Of a DNA stretch of 64,000 nucleotides, positions 44,096 to 56,500 are shown piece after piece. The notes beneath the pieces are model-generated. The model saw nothing but the letters and a program-made list of their open reading frames with translations. It did no database searches and had not been told where the DNA came from. This DNA comes from an uncultured Bacteroidota bacterium (GTDB lineage Bacteria > Bacteroidota > Bacteroidia > NS11-12g > UBA9320). Numbering within the stretch: position 1 is the stretch's first letter; each line of letters opens with the position of its first letter. The position numbers and the translations under genes were made by a program. Where the stretch lies: NCBI GenBank assembly GCA_937124965.1, contig CAKZLB010000032.1, positions 62,001 to 126,000 on the forward strand, given 5' to 3'.

Positions 44096-47000
44096 TTATC
44101 GAATTATTTGGATTTGACCTTTAAGTGTTTCGTAAAATTGACTGCCATCGATGATATAAATGTAGACACCATCTGGCAGTGGTTCCCCGTTATAGGTTCC
44201 TTCCCAATTGTGCTGATAGTTCGTGGAGCTAAAGACCTCTTTCCCCCATTTATTTATCACTGTGACTTTATTATTTTCTATATCGGGGATTTGAGATAAA
44301 TCCCAAACATCATTAAATCCATCTCCGTTTGGTGATAAAATATTTGGAACCAATATTAAATCCGGAACACTCACTTCAACTTCAACACTATCTTGATCAG
44401 TACAACCAGAACTATTGGTTACAGTCAACAGATATGTTGTTGTGATAGATGGACTGGCAACTGGTGTTGCACTCATTGGATCGTCTAACGTTTCTGCTGG
44501 AGTCCATAAATACGAGCCTGAGCCAGAACCTTGTAACGTTGTTGTTTCTCCAAATTTAATCACGACGTCGTTGCCGGCATCGGCTGTCGGAGAAGGTGAG
44601 GTCATTACTTCAATAGAGTCAGAAGCAAAACAGTTGTTTCCGTTATAACCTGTTACCAAATAAGTTCCAGCATTTTTAGCATAAATTGAATTTGTCGTTT
44701 CTCCTGTTCTCCATTCATAAGAGCCTAAACCAGCTGATGCTGTGAGCTGAATACTATCGTTATCACATATGGTAACTGGACCTACAGGTGTAATGCTAAT
44801 TCTAGCTGTATCACCATAATTGATAGTTTTGGTTGATGAATCTATACAGCCGAACACCGTACTGATAATTAATTTAACATCAAATTGGCCAGTGGTATCA
44901 AACGCGTGAACTACAGATGGACTGTTATACTCATCGTTGTCAACCACCCATGACACATCATTAATGTTGTTTGGAGACTCAACCGAACTTGTATCGGTAA
45001 ACCTACAGATGTCTGGATAACAATTTATTTCTTCCGAGAAGCCAACTACCGGGCTTGAATACACTGTAATTGTTCGCTTTACACTATCTATGTCACCTGC
45101 GTCAGATCCCACAATAAGGCTTACGATATATTCACCTGGTTTACTGTATGTATACGAAGGGTTTTCGTTGGTAGAAACATCAGCAGTAGTTGCTGTATCA
45201 CCAAAATCCCATGCATATGAATTAATCGTACCATTTAGGGCAGTCGAATTACTGATAAAGTCACTCGCATTTCCCTGACAAATATTTGAAGCATCAAAAG
45301 CTGCAACCAAATCTCCTTTACCTAATCTATTCATTCCTGCCTTTAAGTTTGCTAGTGCGACATCACCAACTAACTGGTTTGGCATTGTACTCGTAATGGT
45401 GCCATTATTATCTGCTGTACCTGAACCACCAATATTCCACCATTGTTGATCGCGAACAGTAGCTAATCGAAGGCTAGATGCCTCTCCTGCCTCGTCATTT
45501 GTTCCGATTGCGGAATAACTTCCTTTGTATGTGACCATATCATGTGTAACGATATTACTCGATGCAACTTGCCAATATTGAACATCTGAAACATGAGATA
45601 TTCCATTTGAAGCAGGAAAATCTGGTGTATTTCCGTCGACAACCATGGCTTCTATTTCATCCCAGTTTCCGGTTGTTGTATTGTCGAGGTACACGGTCAA
45701 TCTACGTGAACCTTGACTCGTTCCAATTGGAAACTCAACCGTATCTTTTCCAGTAGTTTGTACAACAATTTGAAGTGGTCCATCTACATAACTAGCACCT
45801 GCAGCATTGACATTCATATTACCAGGTTTGACCAAAATTTCTCCGACAGATACAAATCCGTCTCGTGTATTTAATCTACCTCCATTTAGTTGCAAAGCAT
45901 CTGTTAATACAAGTGTGTCATGAATAAAAAGTTGATCTCCAGAAGCATTCAATGTGATTGACGCTGCACTCACATCTCCATAGGTTGAGAGATGTAACTG
46001 TTTATCTACAAAGAGGTCTTCAGAACCTTGCAGATTTGCAACATGAATATGATAATCTCTATCAGCAAAATCTAAAGCACGTCGGATAAAACTGTTCCCG
46101 TCGACATTAGAAACATAGACATTGGAATCATGTAAGTTAACGTAGGCAAACGATTCATCATCAAGATAATGTTTGATTCCATCCTCAATACTAAAGTTGG
46201 CAGTCGGGTTGCTCGTACTTCCGACATTACCATCAAAAATACACCTCGTCGCATCGATAGTTTTTTTGTTGATTATTGAAGATGCTCCATTAGTATAGGA
46301 AAGTTGAAAATAAAAACTATTGGGTTTGATGTTTTCAAATTCGGTTGCATTCGGTATTAAAAACACATTACCTGCAGCTAAAATTCCTTTTGTACAATCC
46401 GAAATTTTTGTAACATCAGAATACAGCACAGTTGGCGTTGTATCTGAATAGATTTCAATAGCTGATTGACTTGATTCGTTGATTAAACTAGAAATTAGTT
46501 TAATAGTATCGTCACGAGTATGGTTAAACGCCGAAATACTCAAAAGTGCGACATTACAATTCTCAAAGGTGTCAAACTGGATAATTTTTGATGGTAAATC
46601 TGATAGAAAAAAGAACACTCCGTTTTCGTAATTGGATACATTATTGTCGCGCAATTCAAGGTTATAATCGCCAACACACGTACGGATAGAAATTCCTTGG
46701 AAAGAATTAGCTAAGCCAAAACCTGCATTTAAAGTGTTATTTGCTACATAAACATTCGATGAACTCTTGTTTATATCTGCTAATAGAATACCGATATTAT
46801 TAGGTCGTACAACATTGTCTGAAATTGTTAAAGGGCGTGATGTTGCCGTTGTAAAATCATATACATAAATTCCATTGTTTATATCAACTAGATAATTATC
46901 TACTACATCTGAATAAAACCCATTTCCTAGGGTAATGCCATATGAAAACCCACCCATATTTGAGGTCGCATTATGGTTAAAAATACAGTTTCTATTTGGC

Positions 47001-47590
47001 GAGTTCACATTGCCTAATGCTTCAATTCCACCGCTGTTTAAATTAACAAATCGGTTATACCCGACAGAAATACCGCTATGGTCTCCCAGAATAATAACTC
47101 CATAGGAATAATCAACATCTGCTCCATTAACATCATTCCCGGTAATAACATTTGGATTGTCCCCATTAAACGTAAAGCCCTTTACGGTGACGTTAGATGT
47201 TGTAATTTGAAGCAAAGAATTATTTGAATTTGCTGGCGTTGTAATATCTGATTCGTCAGGAAGAATTACACTTTCCGCATTTCGAGAACCATTTCCACTT
47301 ATTTGATGGTTTGCTCCCAACAAAACAAGTGATTTGTCAATTTGATGGTAACCGAAATACTCTCCTTCCGCAACCTTAATTGTATCTAAATCATTTGCAC
47401 TATTAATAGCAAATTGTATAGTTTGAAAAGGTCCAACACCAGGCGATGTATTTGCAATACTCATTCCATCATTGGCATTGCTTCCTACATCTGAGCTTAC
47501 ATACCACACCTGTTGGCCGTAAACTATATTTACCGACACCAGCAATAAAATTGCAAAAATGTACTTAGGGAGATTGATACGTCTATTCAT
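44096..47590 (-). CDS. Surface adhesin with beta-helix, PKD and type B T9SS domain
   Basis: A 1164-aa exported protein: signal (about 1-25), a right-handed beta-helix (about residues 40-520) with GNDVNGADVDYSYGVII-type turns, a linker with adhesin-like beta repeats, two PKD-like domains (about 765-920; YAWDFGDT and a second), and a C-terminal gliding-motility-type sorting domain (LSPNGDGFNDVWDLSQI ... WEGTYNGEPLPDGVYIYIIDG). The last is the type B (CHU_C-like) T9SS signal. It is directly followed by the PorP/SprF-SPOR gene, the usual partner for type B cargo. Ligand unknown. Confidence 0.88.
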   Translation of the reverse strand: MNRRINLPKYIFAILLLVSVNIVYGQQVWYVSSDVGSNANDGMSIANTSPGVGPFQTIQFAINSANDLDTIKVAEGEYFGYHQIDKSLVLLGANHQISGNGSRNAESVILPDESDITTPANSNNSLLQITTSNVTVKGFTFNGDNPNVITGNDVNGADVDYSYGVIILGDHSGISVGYNRFVNLNSGGIEALGNVNSPNRNCIFNHNATSNMGGFSYGITLGNGFYSDVVDNYLVDINNGIYVYDFTTATSRPLTISDNVVRPNNIGILLADINKSSSNVYVANNTLNAGFGLANSFQGISIRTCVGDYNLELRDNNVSNYENGVFFFLSDLPSKIIQFDTFENCNVALLSISAFNHTRDDTIKLISSLINESSQSAIEIYSDTTPTVLYSDVTKISDCTKGILAAGNVFLIPNATEFENIKPNSFYFQLSYTNGASSIINKKTIDATRCIFDGNVGSTSNPTANFSIEDGIKHYLDDESFAYVNLHDSNVYVSNVDGNSFIRRALDFADRDYHIHVANLQGSEDLFVDKQLHLSTYGDVSAASITLNASGDQLFIHDTLVLTDALQLNGGRLNTRDGFVSVGEILVKPGNMNVNAAGASYVDGPLQIVVQTTGKDTVEFPIGTSQGSRRLTVYLDNTTTGNWDEIEAMVVDGNTPDFPASNGISHVSDVQYWQVASSNIVTHDMVTYKGSYSAIGTNDEAGEASSLRLATVRDQQWWNIGGSGTADNNGTITSTMPNQLVGDVALANLKAGMNRLGKGDLVAAFDASNICQGNASDFISNSTALNGTINSYAWDFGDTATTADVSTNENPSYTYSKPGEYIVSLIVGSDAGDIDSVKRTITVYSSPVVGFSEEINCYPDICRFTDTSSVESPNNINDVSWVVDNDEYNSPSVVHAFDTTGQFDVKLIISTVFGCIDSSTKTINYGDTARISITPVGPVTICDNDSIQLTASAGLGSYEWRTGETTNSIYAKNAGTYLVTGYNGNNCFASDSIEVMTSPSPTADAGNDVVIKFGETTTLQGSGSGSYLWTPAETLDDPMSATPVASPSITTTYLLTVTNSSGCTDQDSVEVEVSVPDLILVPNILSPNGDGFNDVWDLSQIPDIENNKVTVINKWGKEVFSSTNYQHNWEGTYNGEPLPDGVYIYIIDGSQFYETLKGQIQIIR

Positions 47591-47690
47591 TAATCATCAA
47601 TTAAATTTAGCATTTATGTCATTAGACATTTACGCCGAAGTTAATCGAAATTAAGAATATTCTTACGACCTAATCTATTCAAAAATATGT

Positions 47691-48555
47691 TTATAACTGA
47701 GCGACCAAGTTTTTAAGCTTGTTTTGAACTTCCGGTATTATAGGAAACAAGGGCTCTCTCATCACTGTACCACAAATGTCTAGTTCGTTTAAAACATACT
47801 TTATTCCACCAGGATTACCATCCTCAAAAATGGCATTTGCCATTGGTAAAAGTCGATAATGGAGATATCGTGCGTTTTCGAAATTGCCGTCCAGCGCATA
47901 ACGAACCATTTGACTAAACTCTTTTGGGTATGCATTTGCAATCACGGATATAACACCAACCATGCCTGCAGCCATAAATGGTAACGTGTAGCTATCGTCT
48001 CCAGAAATCACCATAAAGTCTTCTGGCTTTTGTTTAATCAATTCCATACAATGGTCGAGATTTCCTGACGCTTCTTTTATAGCTATGATGTTTGGATGTT
48101 CAGCCAATTTCAGAATTGTATCGAGCTGCATCATCGAACCAGTTCTTCCTGGAACATTGTACAAGATGATAGGCTTCTCACTTACATCAGCCATTTTTGT
48201 ATAGTGATTAATAATACCCGCTTGGTTTGGCTTGTTGTAATATGGGCTTGCTGATAAAATCGCATCAACCCCTGAGTAATCAAAACCTTTTAGCCGTTCA
48301 ATTATTGCTTTAGTATTATTACCACCGATTCCAAAAACTACAGGTACTCGATTTTCGTTAACATCTTGAACCGTTTCCAAAATTCGAGATTGCTCAAAAT
48401 CGGATATTGTTGGGTTTTCACCCGTTGTGCCCATTACCACTAAGTAATTTACCCCATTAGATACAATATGCTCGGTTAACTTTTTTAGTGCATTGAAATC
48501 AATTTCAAAATTGCTAGAAAATGGTGTCACCATTGCAACACCGGTACCATTAAAC

Positions 48556-48569
<14 letters not shown>
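47691..48569 (-). CDS. dapA: 4-hydroxy-tetrahydrodipicolinate synthase
   Basis: A 292-aa class I aldolase of lysine and diaminopimelate synthesis, condensing pyruvate and aspartate semialdehyde. The Schiff-base Lys165 is in IAIKEASGN, the conserved Tyr137 in LYNVPGRTG, and the GTTGEN substrate motif is at 47-52. It overlaps the upstream DUF6913 gene by 14 bases (or 8 if the second ATG is used), in the common Bacteroidota order ligA-DUF6913-dapA. Confidence 0.95.
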
Positions 48570-51160
<2,591 letters not shown>

Positions 51161-51213
51161 TCACCTATAATTTGATGACTAGTTTGAAGGATTAAATTAG
51201 TATTGTCAGTAAC

Positions 51214-52029
51214 TTATCTCCCTAAGTTGAGTCTTTCAAGATCATCGTGGTGATAGGTTTTGGTATCGTATTCGTCTAAAAGAGGTCTCTTTACAATTCG
51301 TTTTTTTCCATTCGGCCAGTAAAGTACACCCATAACAACACCCGTAAACGTCCTTTTCCTTCCAATAATTTCTGTTGTCCCAAGACATACATTTTCTTCT
51401 TTCATATGCACGTCAACGGGAATGGTGTCTTTGGGATTAAACTTCTGTGTTACGGTTTTCATTCCGATAGATACAATTTGCAAAAGTAAAGTGTCTGTCG
51501 ACAGAAAAGGTCCGCCTAATTCTAAAACAAACATTCCTTCTACGTTTGTTACTGTATAACCAATTTGGTTAGAATCTTTCGATACTATTACACTTGCAAA
51601 GGCTACTCCTTCTGTATTTTCCAAGCTATCTCTAACATAGCCTCTCAAAAGTATTTTAGAAAATGACTTAACATTTGTAGATATGCTATCATTTGGTTCT
51701 TCCTGAGTCGACGTCGAATCTGACTGAGCTTGTGCTACAGTGTTTTTTATAAAAAGCCAAAAAAATGCAAGGGTCGCGGCAACTCCATACGTCAATCTTT
51801 TCAAAAGCGATTTCTGTGGATTTGGGTCATGTATTACACGTTCTGATTGCACACGTACACACAGCTGACCATTGTTTTCGATGTACTTTTCTTCGACCTC
51901 TTCATTCGTTAGAAAAGAAACATCATGTACGGTTTTTACACACTTTTCACAATGACGACCTTGCTCAGTTGGAGTCATTAAATCCCAGTTTTCAGAACAC
52001 GGTTTTGGAATGTTAATTTTCGAATGCAT
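51214..52029 (-). CDS. Membrane protein with Cys motif and carboxypeptidase-like domain
   Basis: A 271-aa protein with an N-terminal Cys motif (C11-x(15)-CEKC, then VHDVSFLT), one TM segment (about residues 84-102, LTYGVAATLAFFWLFI) and an exported carboxypeptidase-regulatory-like Ig domain (LLRGYVRDSLENTEGVAFASVIVSKD). This design is frequent in Bacteroidota, possibly as a surface or membrane signalling protein; specific role unknown. Confidence 0.7.
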   Translation of the reverse strand: MHSKINIPKPCSENWDLMTPTEQGRHCEKCVKTVHDVSFLTNEEVEEKYIENNGQLCVRVQSERVIHDPNPQKSLLKRLTYGVAATLAFFWLFIKNTVAQAQSDSTSTQEEPNDSISTNVKSFSKILLRGYVRDSLENTEGVAFASVIVSKDSNQIGYTVTNVEGMFVLELGGPFLSTDTLLLQIVSIGMKTVTQKFNPKDTIPVDVHMKEENVCLGTTEIIGRKRTFTGVVMGVLYWPNGKKRIVKRPLLDEYDTKTYHHDDLERLNLGR

Positions 52030-52084
52030 ACCACAAGGTACTATCCATTCAACTAAAAACTAATCCGGATGAATCAGCGGCTTA

Positions 52085-53290
52085 TTATAGTTTACCAACG
52101 TAATCTGTGAGGTAATTAAAACGTTCAGTGAGCGCTCCATTTTCGCACATAATTGCTCGCTTAATAATTCCTTTGGTATCCTGTACCAGCAATGCTGGTA
52201 AAATTTCTTTGATTAGGTTTTGTCCAAAATCCTCGGATGCATCTTTGGGCAGTTCACATGGTAAATTATCTACTGCCATAACGCCGATAGAGTCTTGATT
52301 CATGAAATCATCCTCTTTTTCGGTTTGGGGGTTATAGCCATAGTGTGGATCCGCAATCGTTGAAGGGCGTATCGTAGATGCAACCGGGCCATCAATGTCA
52401 CAACTGATATCTGCAACCAACTGGATATTCCAATCGGGCGCTTTCATATCTTGACGCGTGTATATATAGGCTGCGCGGCTATCCCAATAATGACAAGCGA
52501 TGTACATATCAGCAACGTTTGAATACTCGTTAAATGTAGATTTATAACCTGTAGGATCCTCGAAAAACTCTGACATGTCAAATTCAGTTCCTTCATCCTT
52601 CACGTAATACTCATCCACGTCTACCACACAATAAACAGGTTCTTCAAAACTGCGGTGTTTAAATTCTTCACTTGAAACCTTTCGTAGATTCATTTTTGTT
52701 AAAACTTCCTCAGCACCTTGTCCGACACGACCTTTTCCAGTTACTATAATTCTATAGTCGCTAGGTAAGATTATCTGTGAAAGTTGAGCTTCCATTTCTG
52801 CACGGTCTTCACACTCATTAGCGGGTTTTAACTCGAAAGAACCTATTCGTTTACCCAAGGCTAAGAAACCATTATATGCTCCTACTATTCCCGCATATCG
52901 TCCAAAACCGAGCACACGAGCGCCATTATCATAAACGAGTGTCTCGTAGTCAATCATCCTAATATCCGACGAAATAAGTTTTCTTAATAAATCGCGATTG
53001 TAGGGCTGTTCTTTAATAGTATGAGAAAAGAAAAAGTAGGTTTTATTTGGAATGAGATTCTCTTTTGGAACTTCTTTTACACCCATTAAAATGTCGCAGT
53101 CAGATAAATCCTCCTGAAGGGTGATTCCAGCTTCTGTGTATTGTTTGTCAGTAAAACATCGTATGTCACTTGGTTCAACAACAACTGTCACACCTTTAAA
53201 ATCACTCATGATTTTCGCACACTGTGCTGGTGTAAATGGTACTCGTTCGTCAGGTGGTGATTTACGTTCTTTAAGGACTCCAATTTTCAT
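52085..53290 (-). CDS. Saccharopine/alanine-dehydrogenase-like NAD(P) enzyme
   Basis: A 401-aa protein beginning MKIGVLKERKSPPDERVPFTP, which is the substrate-domain start of the alanine dehydrogenase / lysine-forming saccharopine dehydrogenase (LYS1) family; the ATG at 53290 fits this better than the upstream one at 53314. It has a nucleotide-binding VTGKGRVGQGAEEVL motif and a long C-terminal region (SCDIDGPVASTIRPSTIADPHYGY) closer to LYS1 than to alanine dehydrogenase. Substrate not certain. Confidence 0.75.
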   Translation of the reverse strand: MKIGVLKERKSPPDERVPFTPAQCAKIMSDFKGVTVVVEPSDIRCFTDKQYTEAGITLQEDLSDCDILMGVKEVPKENLIPNKTYFFFSHTIKEQPYNRDLLRKLISSDIRMIDYETLVYDNGARVLGFGRYAGIVGAYNGFLALGKRIGSFELKPANECEDRAEMEAQLSQIILPSDYRIIVTGKGRVGQGAEEVLTKMNLRKVSSEEFKHRSFEEPVYCVVDVDEYYVKDEGTEFDMSEFFEDPTGYKSTFNEYSNVADMYIACHYWDSRAAYIYTRQDMKAPDWNIQLVADISCDIDGPVASTIRPSTIADPHYGYNPQTEKEDDFMNQDSIGVMAVDNLPCELPKDASEDFGQNLIKEILPALLVQDTKGIIKRAIMCENGALTERFNYLTDYVGKL

Positions 53291-53392
53291 AGATTCAAAG
53301 AACGGACATTTCAAAAAACTTTTGGCCTACCTCAAAATATTATATCCCTGATATCTCAAATAAAACAGTAATCTGAAAAAGAAATATTCTGT

Positions 53393-54271
53393 CTAGTGGT
53401 ATCCTCCAGACTGAAATTCACGTGACAAGTTAAATCCAAAGTGAAGGTTTCCACCCGACCATTTATTAGTCGTTTGGGTAATGACAGCTCTTTCAAAAGT
53501 TCCTGTTGCGTTCGTAACATGCAATTGAAACGTGTGCCATCCAGTATTTATATCAATTCCAATCGATAATGGGTCTGTAAACTGGTCACTAATTTGGTTT
53601 GGAGCTACCCAGAAGTATTCGAGGTTGAGGGTGATTGACGGTAATATTTTTCGTTTTAGACCAACTCCCATAGAGAATACATCATGGCTGTATTTTGTTG
53701 AGTCAATCAAATTTCTGTGAACCAACGTTGGCATTAACTGTGCTGAAAATTTATCGCTAAACTTTCGAGCAATCACCAACTGGTGTACATATCCCAATCG
53801 AGATGAAAAATAATTCGTTCTACCAACCGGAGCCTCTTCTGTGTTCATTGAAATACCAGCAATGTATGCGGCACTAATAGGCATTTTACCGTTTTTTTCG
53901 ATCTGTCGCAGAAACCGGTATTTCGCAAATCCATCAACCGTTTTTTGAAACGTACTACGTCCGATACCAACAGTAATATTATCAGTAATTCCGTAGTCGA
54001 AACTCATTCGCATGGTTGCATTATCCAATCCAAAAAAGTTGCTATAACCTTCAGAGAAATCCCCAAAACGGTGATTAATTCTAAAATCGAGTACCTTTTT
54101 TTCGATTGATTCGGTTGTGTGACTATTAACAATTCTGCTGCTATAAAAAGTCTTTTCGGAATATTCAATTGGTTCCTCTAGTAGTCCTTCTAGTTCTGCC
54201 AATTCATCATCTTGAGCCGAGGCAGGTATTACAAAAAGAAAGAGCAAAAAAGCGTAAACAAGTTTTTTCAT
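53393..54271 (-). CDS. DUF5777-type outer-membrane beta-barrel
   Basis: A 292-aa barrel (signal MKKLVYAFLLFLFVIPASAQ; FRINHRFGDFSEGYSNFFGLDNATMRMSFDYGITDN is typical of the family). It follows two heme-binding lipoproteins in the same orientation (9-base gap), a conserved trio in Bacteroidota, and may form a pore or scaffold for their redox function (inference). Confidence 0.82.
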   Translation of the reverse strand: MKKLVYAFLLFLFVIPASAQDDELAELEGLLEEPIEYSEKTFYSSRIVNSHTTESIEKKVLDFRINHRFGDFSEGYSNFFGLDNATMRMSFDYGITDNITVGIGRSTFQKTVDGFAKYRFLRQIEKNGKMPISAAYIAGISMNTEEAPVGRTNYFSSRLGYVHQLVIARKFSDKFSAQLMPTLVHRNLIDSTKYSHDVFSMGVGLKRKILPSITLNLEYFWVAPNQISDQFTDPLSIGIDINTGWHTFQLHVTNATGTFERAVITQTTNKWSGGNLHFGFNLSREFQSGGYH

Positions 54272-54280
54272 TTTGAATTA

Positions 54281-54667
54281 TTAATTATTGAGTGCTCCCG
54301 CATTAACCCAGGCTGTTATTTTAAGAATATCGCATGCTGGTAGTTTTGTATTATTTGCGCTCTTTGGCATAAAAGAAGCATTTCCGTCGTGCGTTATCGA
54401 CGACAAAAACTTTCCATTGTCAACATACACTTTAAGATTTTCGTAGCCTTCCAGATTAATTCCACCACCGATTGATCCAGCGTTTGTGGCCTTATGACAA
54501 GTAAGACATTTTGCATCTAAAACAGCGGTAACGTGATCACTAAAAAGAACATTTGTTGTATCACAAGAGCTTGTTGGGTAAAGCTCCTCTTCAACATCAT
54601 AATAGCATGAAGTCATGCTGAGTAAAACAAAAGCTATTGTAGCCAATAAAACCGATATACTTTTCAT
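54281..54667 (-). CDS. Monoheme c-type lipoprotein
   Basis: A 128-aa predicted lipoprotein (lipobox MTSC, Cys21) with one heme-binding motif, CLTCH (Cys54, Cys57, His58), and a distal MPKSANN segment that may supply a Met ligand. It likely transfers electrons at the outer membrane. Spacing to its neighbours is 6 and 9 bases. Confidence 0.85.
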   Translation of the reverse strand: MKSISVLLATIAFVLLSMTSCYYDVEEELYPTSSCDTTNVLFSDHVTAVLDAKCLTCHKATNAGSIGGGINLEGYENLKVYVDNGKFLSSITHDGNASFMPKSANNTKLPACDILKITAWVNAGALNN

Positions 54668-54673
54668 TCCTTG

Positions 54674-55393
54674 TTAATTATCTTTTGCACCATCTTCAAT
54701 CCAAATTCGTATCTGATCGCTTGCACATTTCTCCAAAGGCCCTCCAGGAGGCATTGGTTTTTTTGGGCCATTTCTTCCTAATACACTTTGCAAGTCTCCG
54801 TTATCCACCAACGTCTTTACTTGGTCATAGTTTTGAATTCTTACACCACCAGAAGCTCCAGCTCCGGCATGGCAACCACGGCATGTCCCGTCCAAAATTG
54901 GCCAAACATTATTTGAAAACGTGACATTCGTTGTGTCACATTTATTTTCACAATGATTGTTTTTTGCACCTTGTAAAATCCAAAGTCGAATGGCGTTTTT
55001 CTGCTCACTCGTTAAGCTTGCTGGAGGCGGAGGCATCACTTTATCAGGGTCTGTCTCCGTAATAACTTCGTACAAATCGCTTGATGACGGTATTCCCGCA
55101 ATTATATCTCCTGTTTCAATAATATTTGCGTAGTCGGTGAGTTGAACACCATCCTGACGAGAATTTGCATCATGACAACCACTCATTGCACAATTTGAGG
55201 TAATAATCGGTAGTATATCATTGACAAAATATACTGTATCAGGACTGCATGTATCCGCTACTGTTACGGGTGGTTTGGTTGTGTCGGTTGTATTATCACT
55301 GGGTGTAATGCTATCGTCTGGTTCGTGTTTACAACTTTGAACGATCGCTAAAAGTATAACAATGATAGACAGAAAAGACAGAAACTTTTTCAT
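54674..55393 (-). CDS. Diheme c-type lipoprotein
   Basis: A 239-aa predicted lipoprotein (lipobox VQSC, Cys21). It has one atypical heme motif, CAMSGCH (68-74; four residues between the Cys), and one standard, CRGCH (171-175), each with a following MPPPP or MPPGGP segment of planctomycete-type cytochrome domains. It starts the three-gene redox unit with the monoheme lipoprotein and the DUF5777 barrel. Confidence 0.87.
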   Translation of the reverse strand: MKKFLSFLSIIVILLAIVQSCKHEPDDSITPSDNTTDTTKPPVTVADTCSPDTVYFVNDILPIITSNCAMSGCHDANSRQDGVQLTDYANIIETGDIIAGIPSSSDLYEVITETDPDKVMPPPPASLTSEQKNAIRLWILQGAKNNHCENKCDTTNVTFSNNVWPILDGTCRGCHAGAGASGGVRIQNYDQVKTLVDNGDLQSVLGRNGPKKPMPPGGPLEKCASDQIRIWIEDGAKDN

Positions 55394-55498
55394 TCGTTTT
55401 GAAAATTAAAATCCAAAGATAAACATCAATTGAACAAATCGTTTTCATTAAACTTGAAAAAGCGTTACCATGACAATAGAGAGTGGTGGTTGATGCCT

Positions 55499-56416
55499 CT
55501 ATTCCTTTCCCCAACCGGTCACAAATAAATTTGATGCACCTCGAATCCCGCATTTTTGAACATTGTTATAGCCAGTCGCCGCCGCAAATCGTATTTCTTC
55601 CTCGGTCAAATTTTTTATCCAAGCGTTAAATACATTGTCCAAAACATATGCCTCAGGGGCCAATAAGTTGCTGGTCATTACCAATGGATACCCACCAGAT
55701 TCGTTAAGCTTTTTAGCATAAAATGAATGAGAAACACAAGCGATAGCAACAGCATCTTTAGTTCGTCCGTCAATGTTATAAATTGTTTCAATGTCAGTAT
55801 CCATCAACCCATTATGGCCGTTAAAAACAACCAAATCCACATTCGCTGACAATAGTTTTGTTGAATCTTTTAGGTACAATGTGTCAGTCGATTTTCCAGC
55901 AAGTTCCCCAAAATAATCTTGAAGACAGTCTTTCATTTTATCACCACGATAAGCGTCTGCAACCATAAACACGTTCTGAGATGTATGCTTAAAAACGACC
56001 CGTTCTAATACGTTTGTGCTCGGATTAAGTACCGAAGAAATTTTCTCCCAATCACTACTCCGTACAAAATGAGTTTTTATACCATAACCCGCACCCCAAT
56101 ACAAATTTGTTCTTAGATTCATTCCATTTCCTAATGATGCGTTAACAGGCACAATGCCTTGATGCTCATTATCACACAGAGGCACAAAAACATGAATAAT
56201 TCTGGCAGCATTTTGATCTACCTTCCTATTCAAACCACTAACAATTGAATCTCGTGTAAACCGATACGGTAAATAGACTAACGTGTCCCTACTTGATTTT
56301 TTTAGTGTATCTGTTAACCCATTTTTTTCAGATAATGCTGACTTATTCGTGTCCATTTCACATCCATAAATCGACAGAATGGTAGAATACGCAATAAAAG
56401 CGATGATGAATCTCAT
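55499..56416 (-). CDS. Lipoprotein with a possible caspase-fold (His-Cys) domain
   Basis: A 305-aa predicted lipoprotein (MRFIIAFIAYSTILSIYGCEMD, Cys19; the ATG at 56416 is chosen because a start at 56482 would bury the signal). The region FNGHNGLMD (His201) followed by AVAIACVSHSFYAKKL (Cys227) resembles the His-Gly and Cys dyad of clan CD peptidases (caspase-like, CHAT, gingipain). Whether it is active is unknown. The opening of the mature protein (HVFVPLCDNEHQGIVPVN) is well conserved in form but no named family is recognised. It is divergent from the DUF6029 gene. Confidence 0.6.
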   Translation of the reverse strand: MRFIIAFIAYSTILSIYGCEMDTNKSALSEKNGLTDTLKKSSRDTLVYLPYRFTRDSIVSGLNRKVDQNAARIIHVFVPLCDNEHQGIVPVNASLGNGMNLRTNLYWGAGYGIKTHFVRSSDWEKISSVLNPSTNVLERVVFKHTSQNVFMVADAYRGDKMKDCLQDYFGELAGKSTDTLYLKDSTKLLSANVDLVVFNGHNGLMDTDIETIYNIDGRTKDAVAIACVSHSFYAKKLNESGGYPLVMTSNLLAPEAYVLDNVFNAWIKNLTEEEIRFAAATGYNNVQKCGIRGASNLFVTGWGKE

Positions 56417-56500
56417 TTGCTGAAAACGCAAATCCCTTGTTCGTATTTTGCATTCGGCTAAGATTTTCGCTTTTATTTGCAAGATAATTTTAGTGTATAC

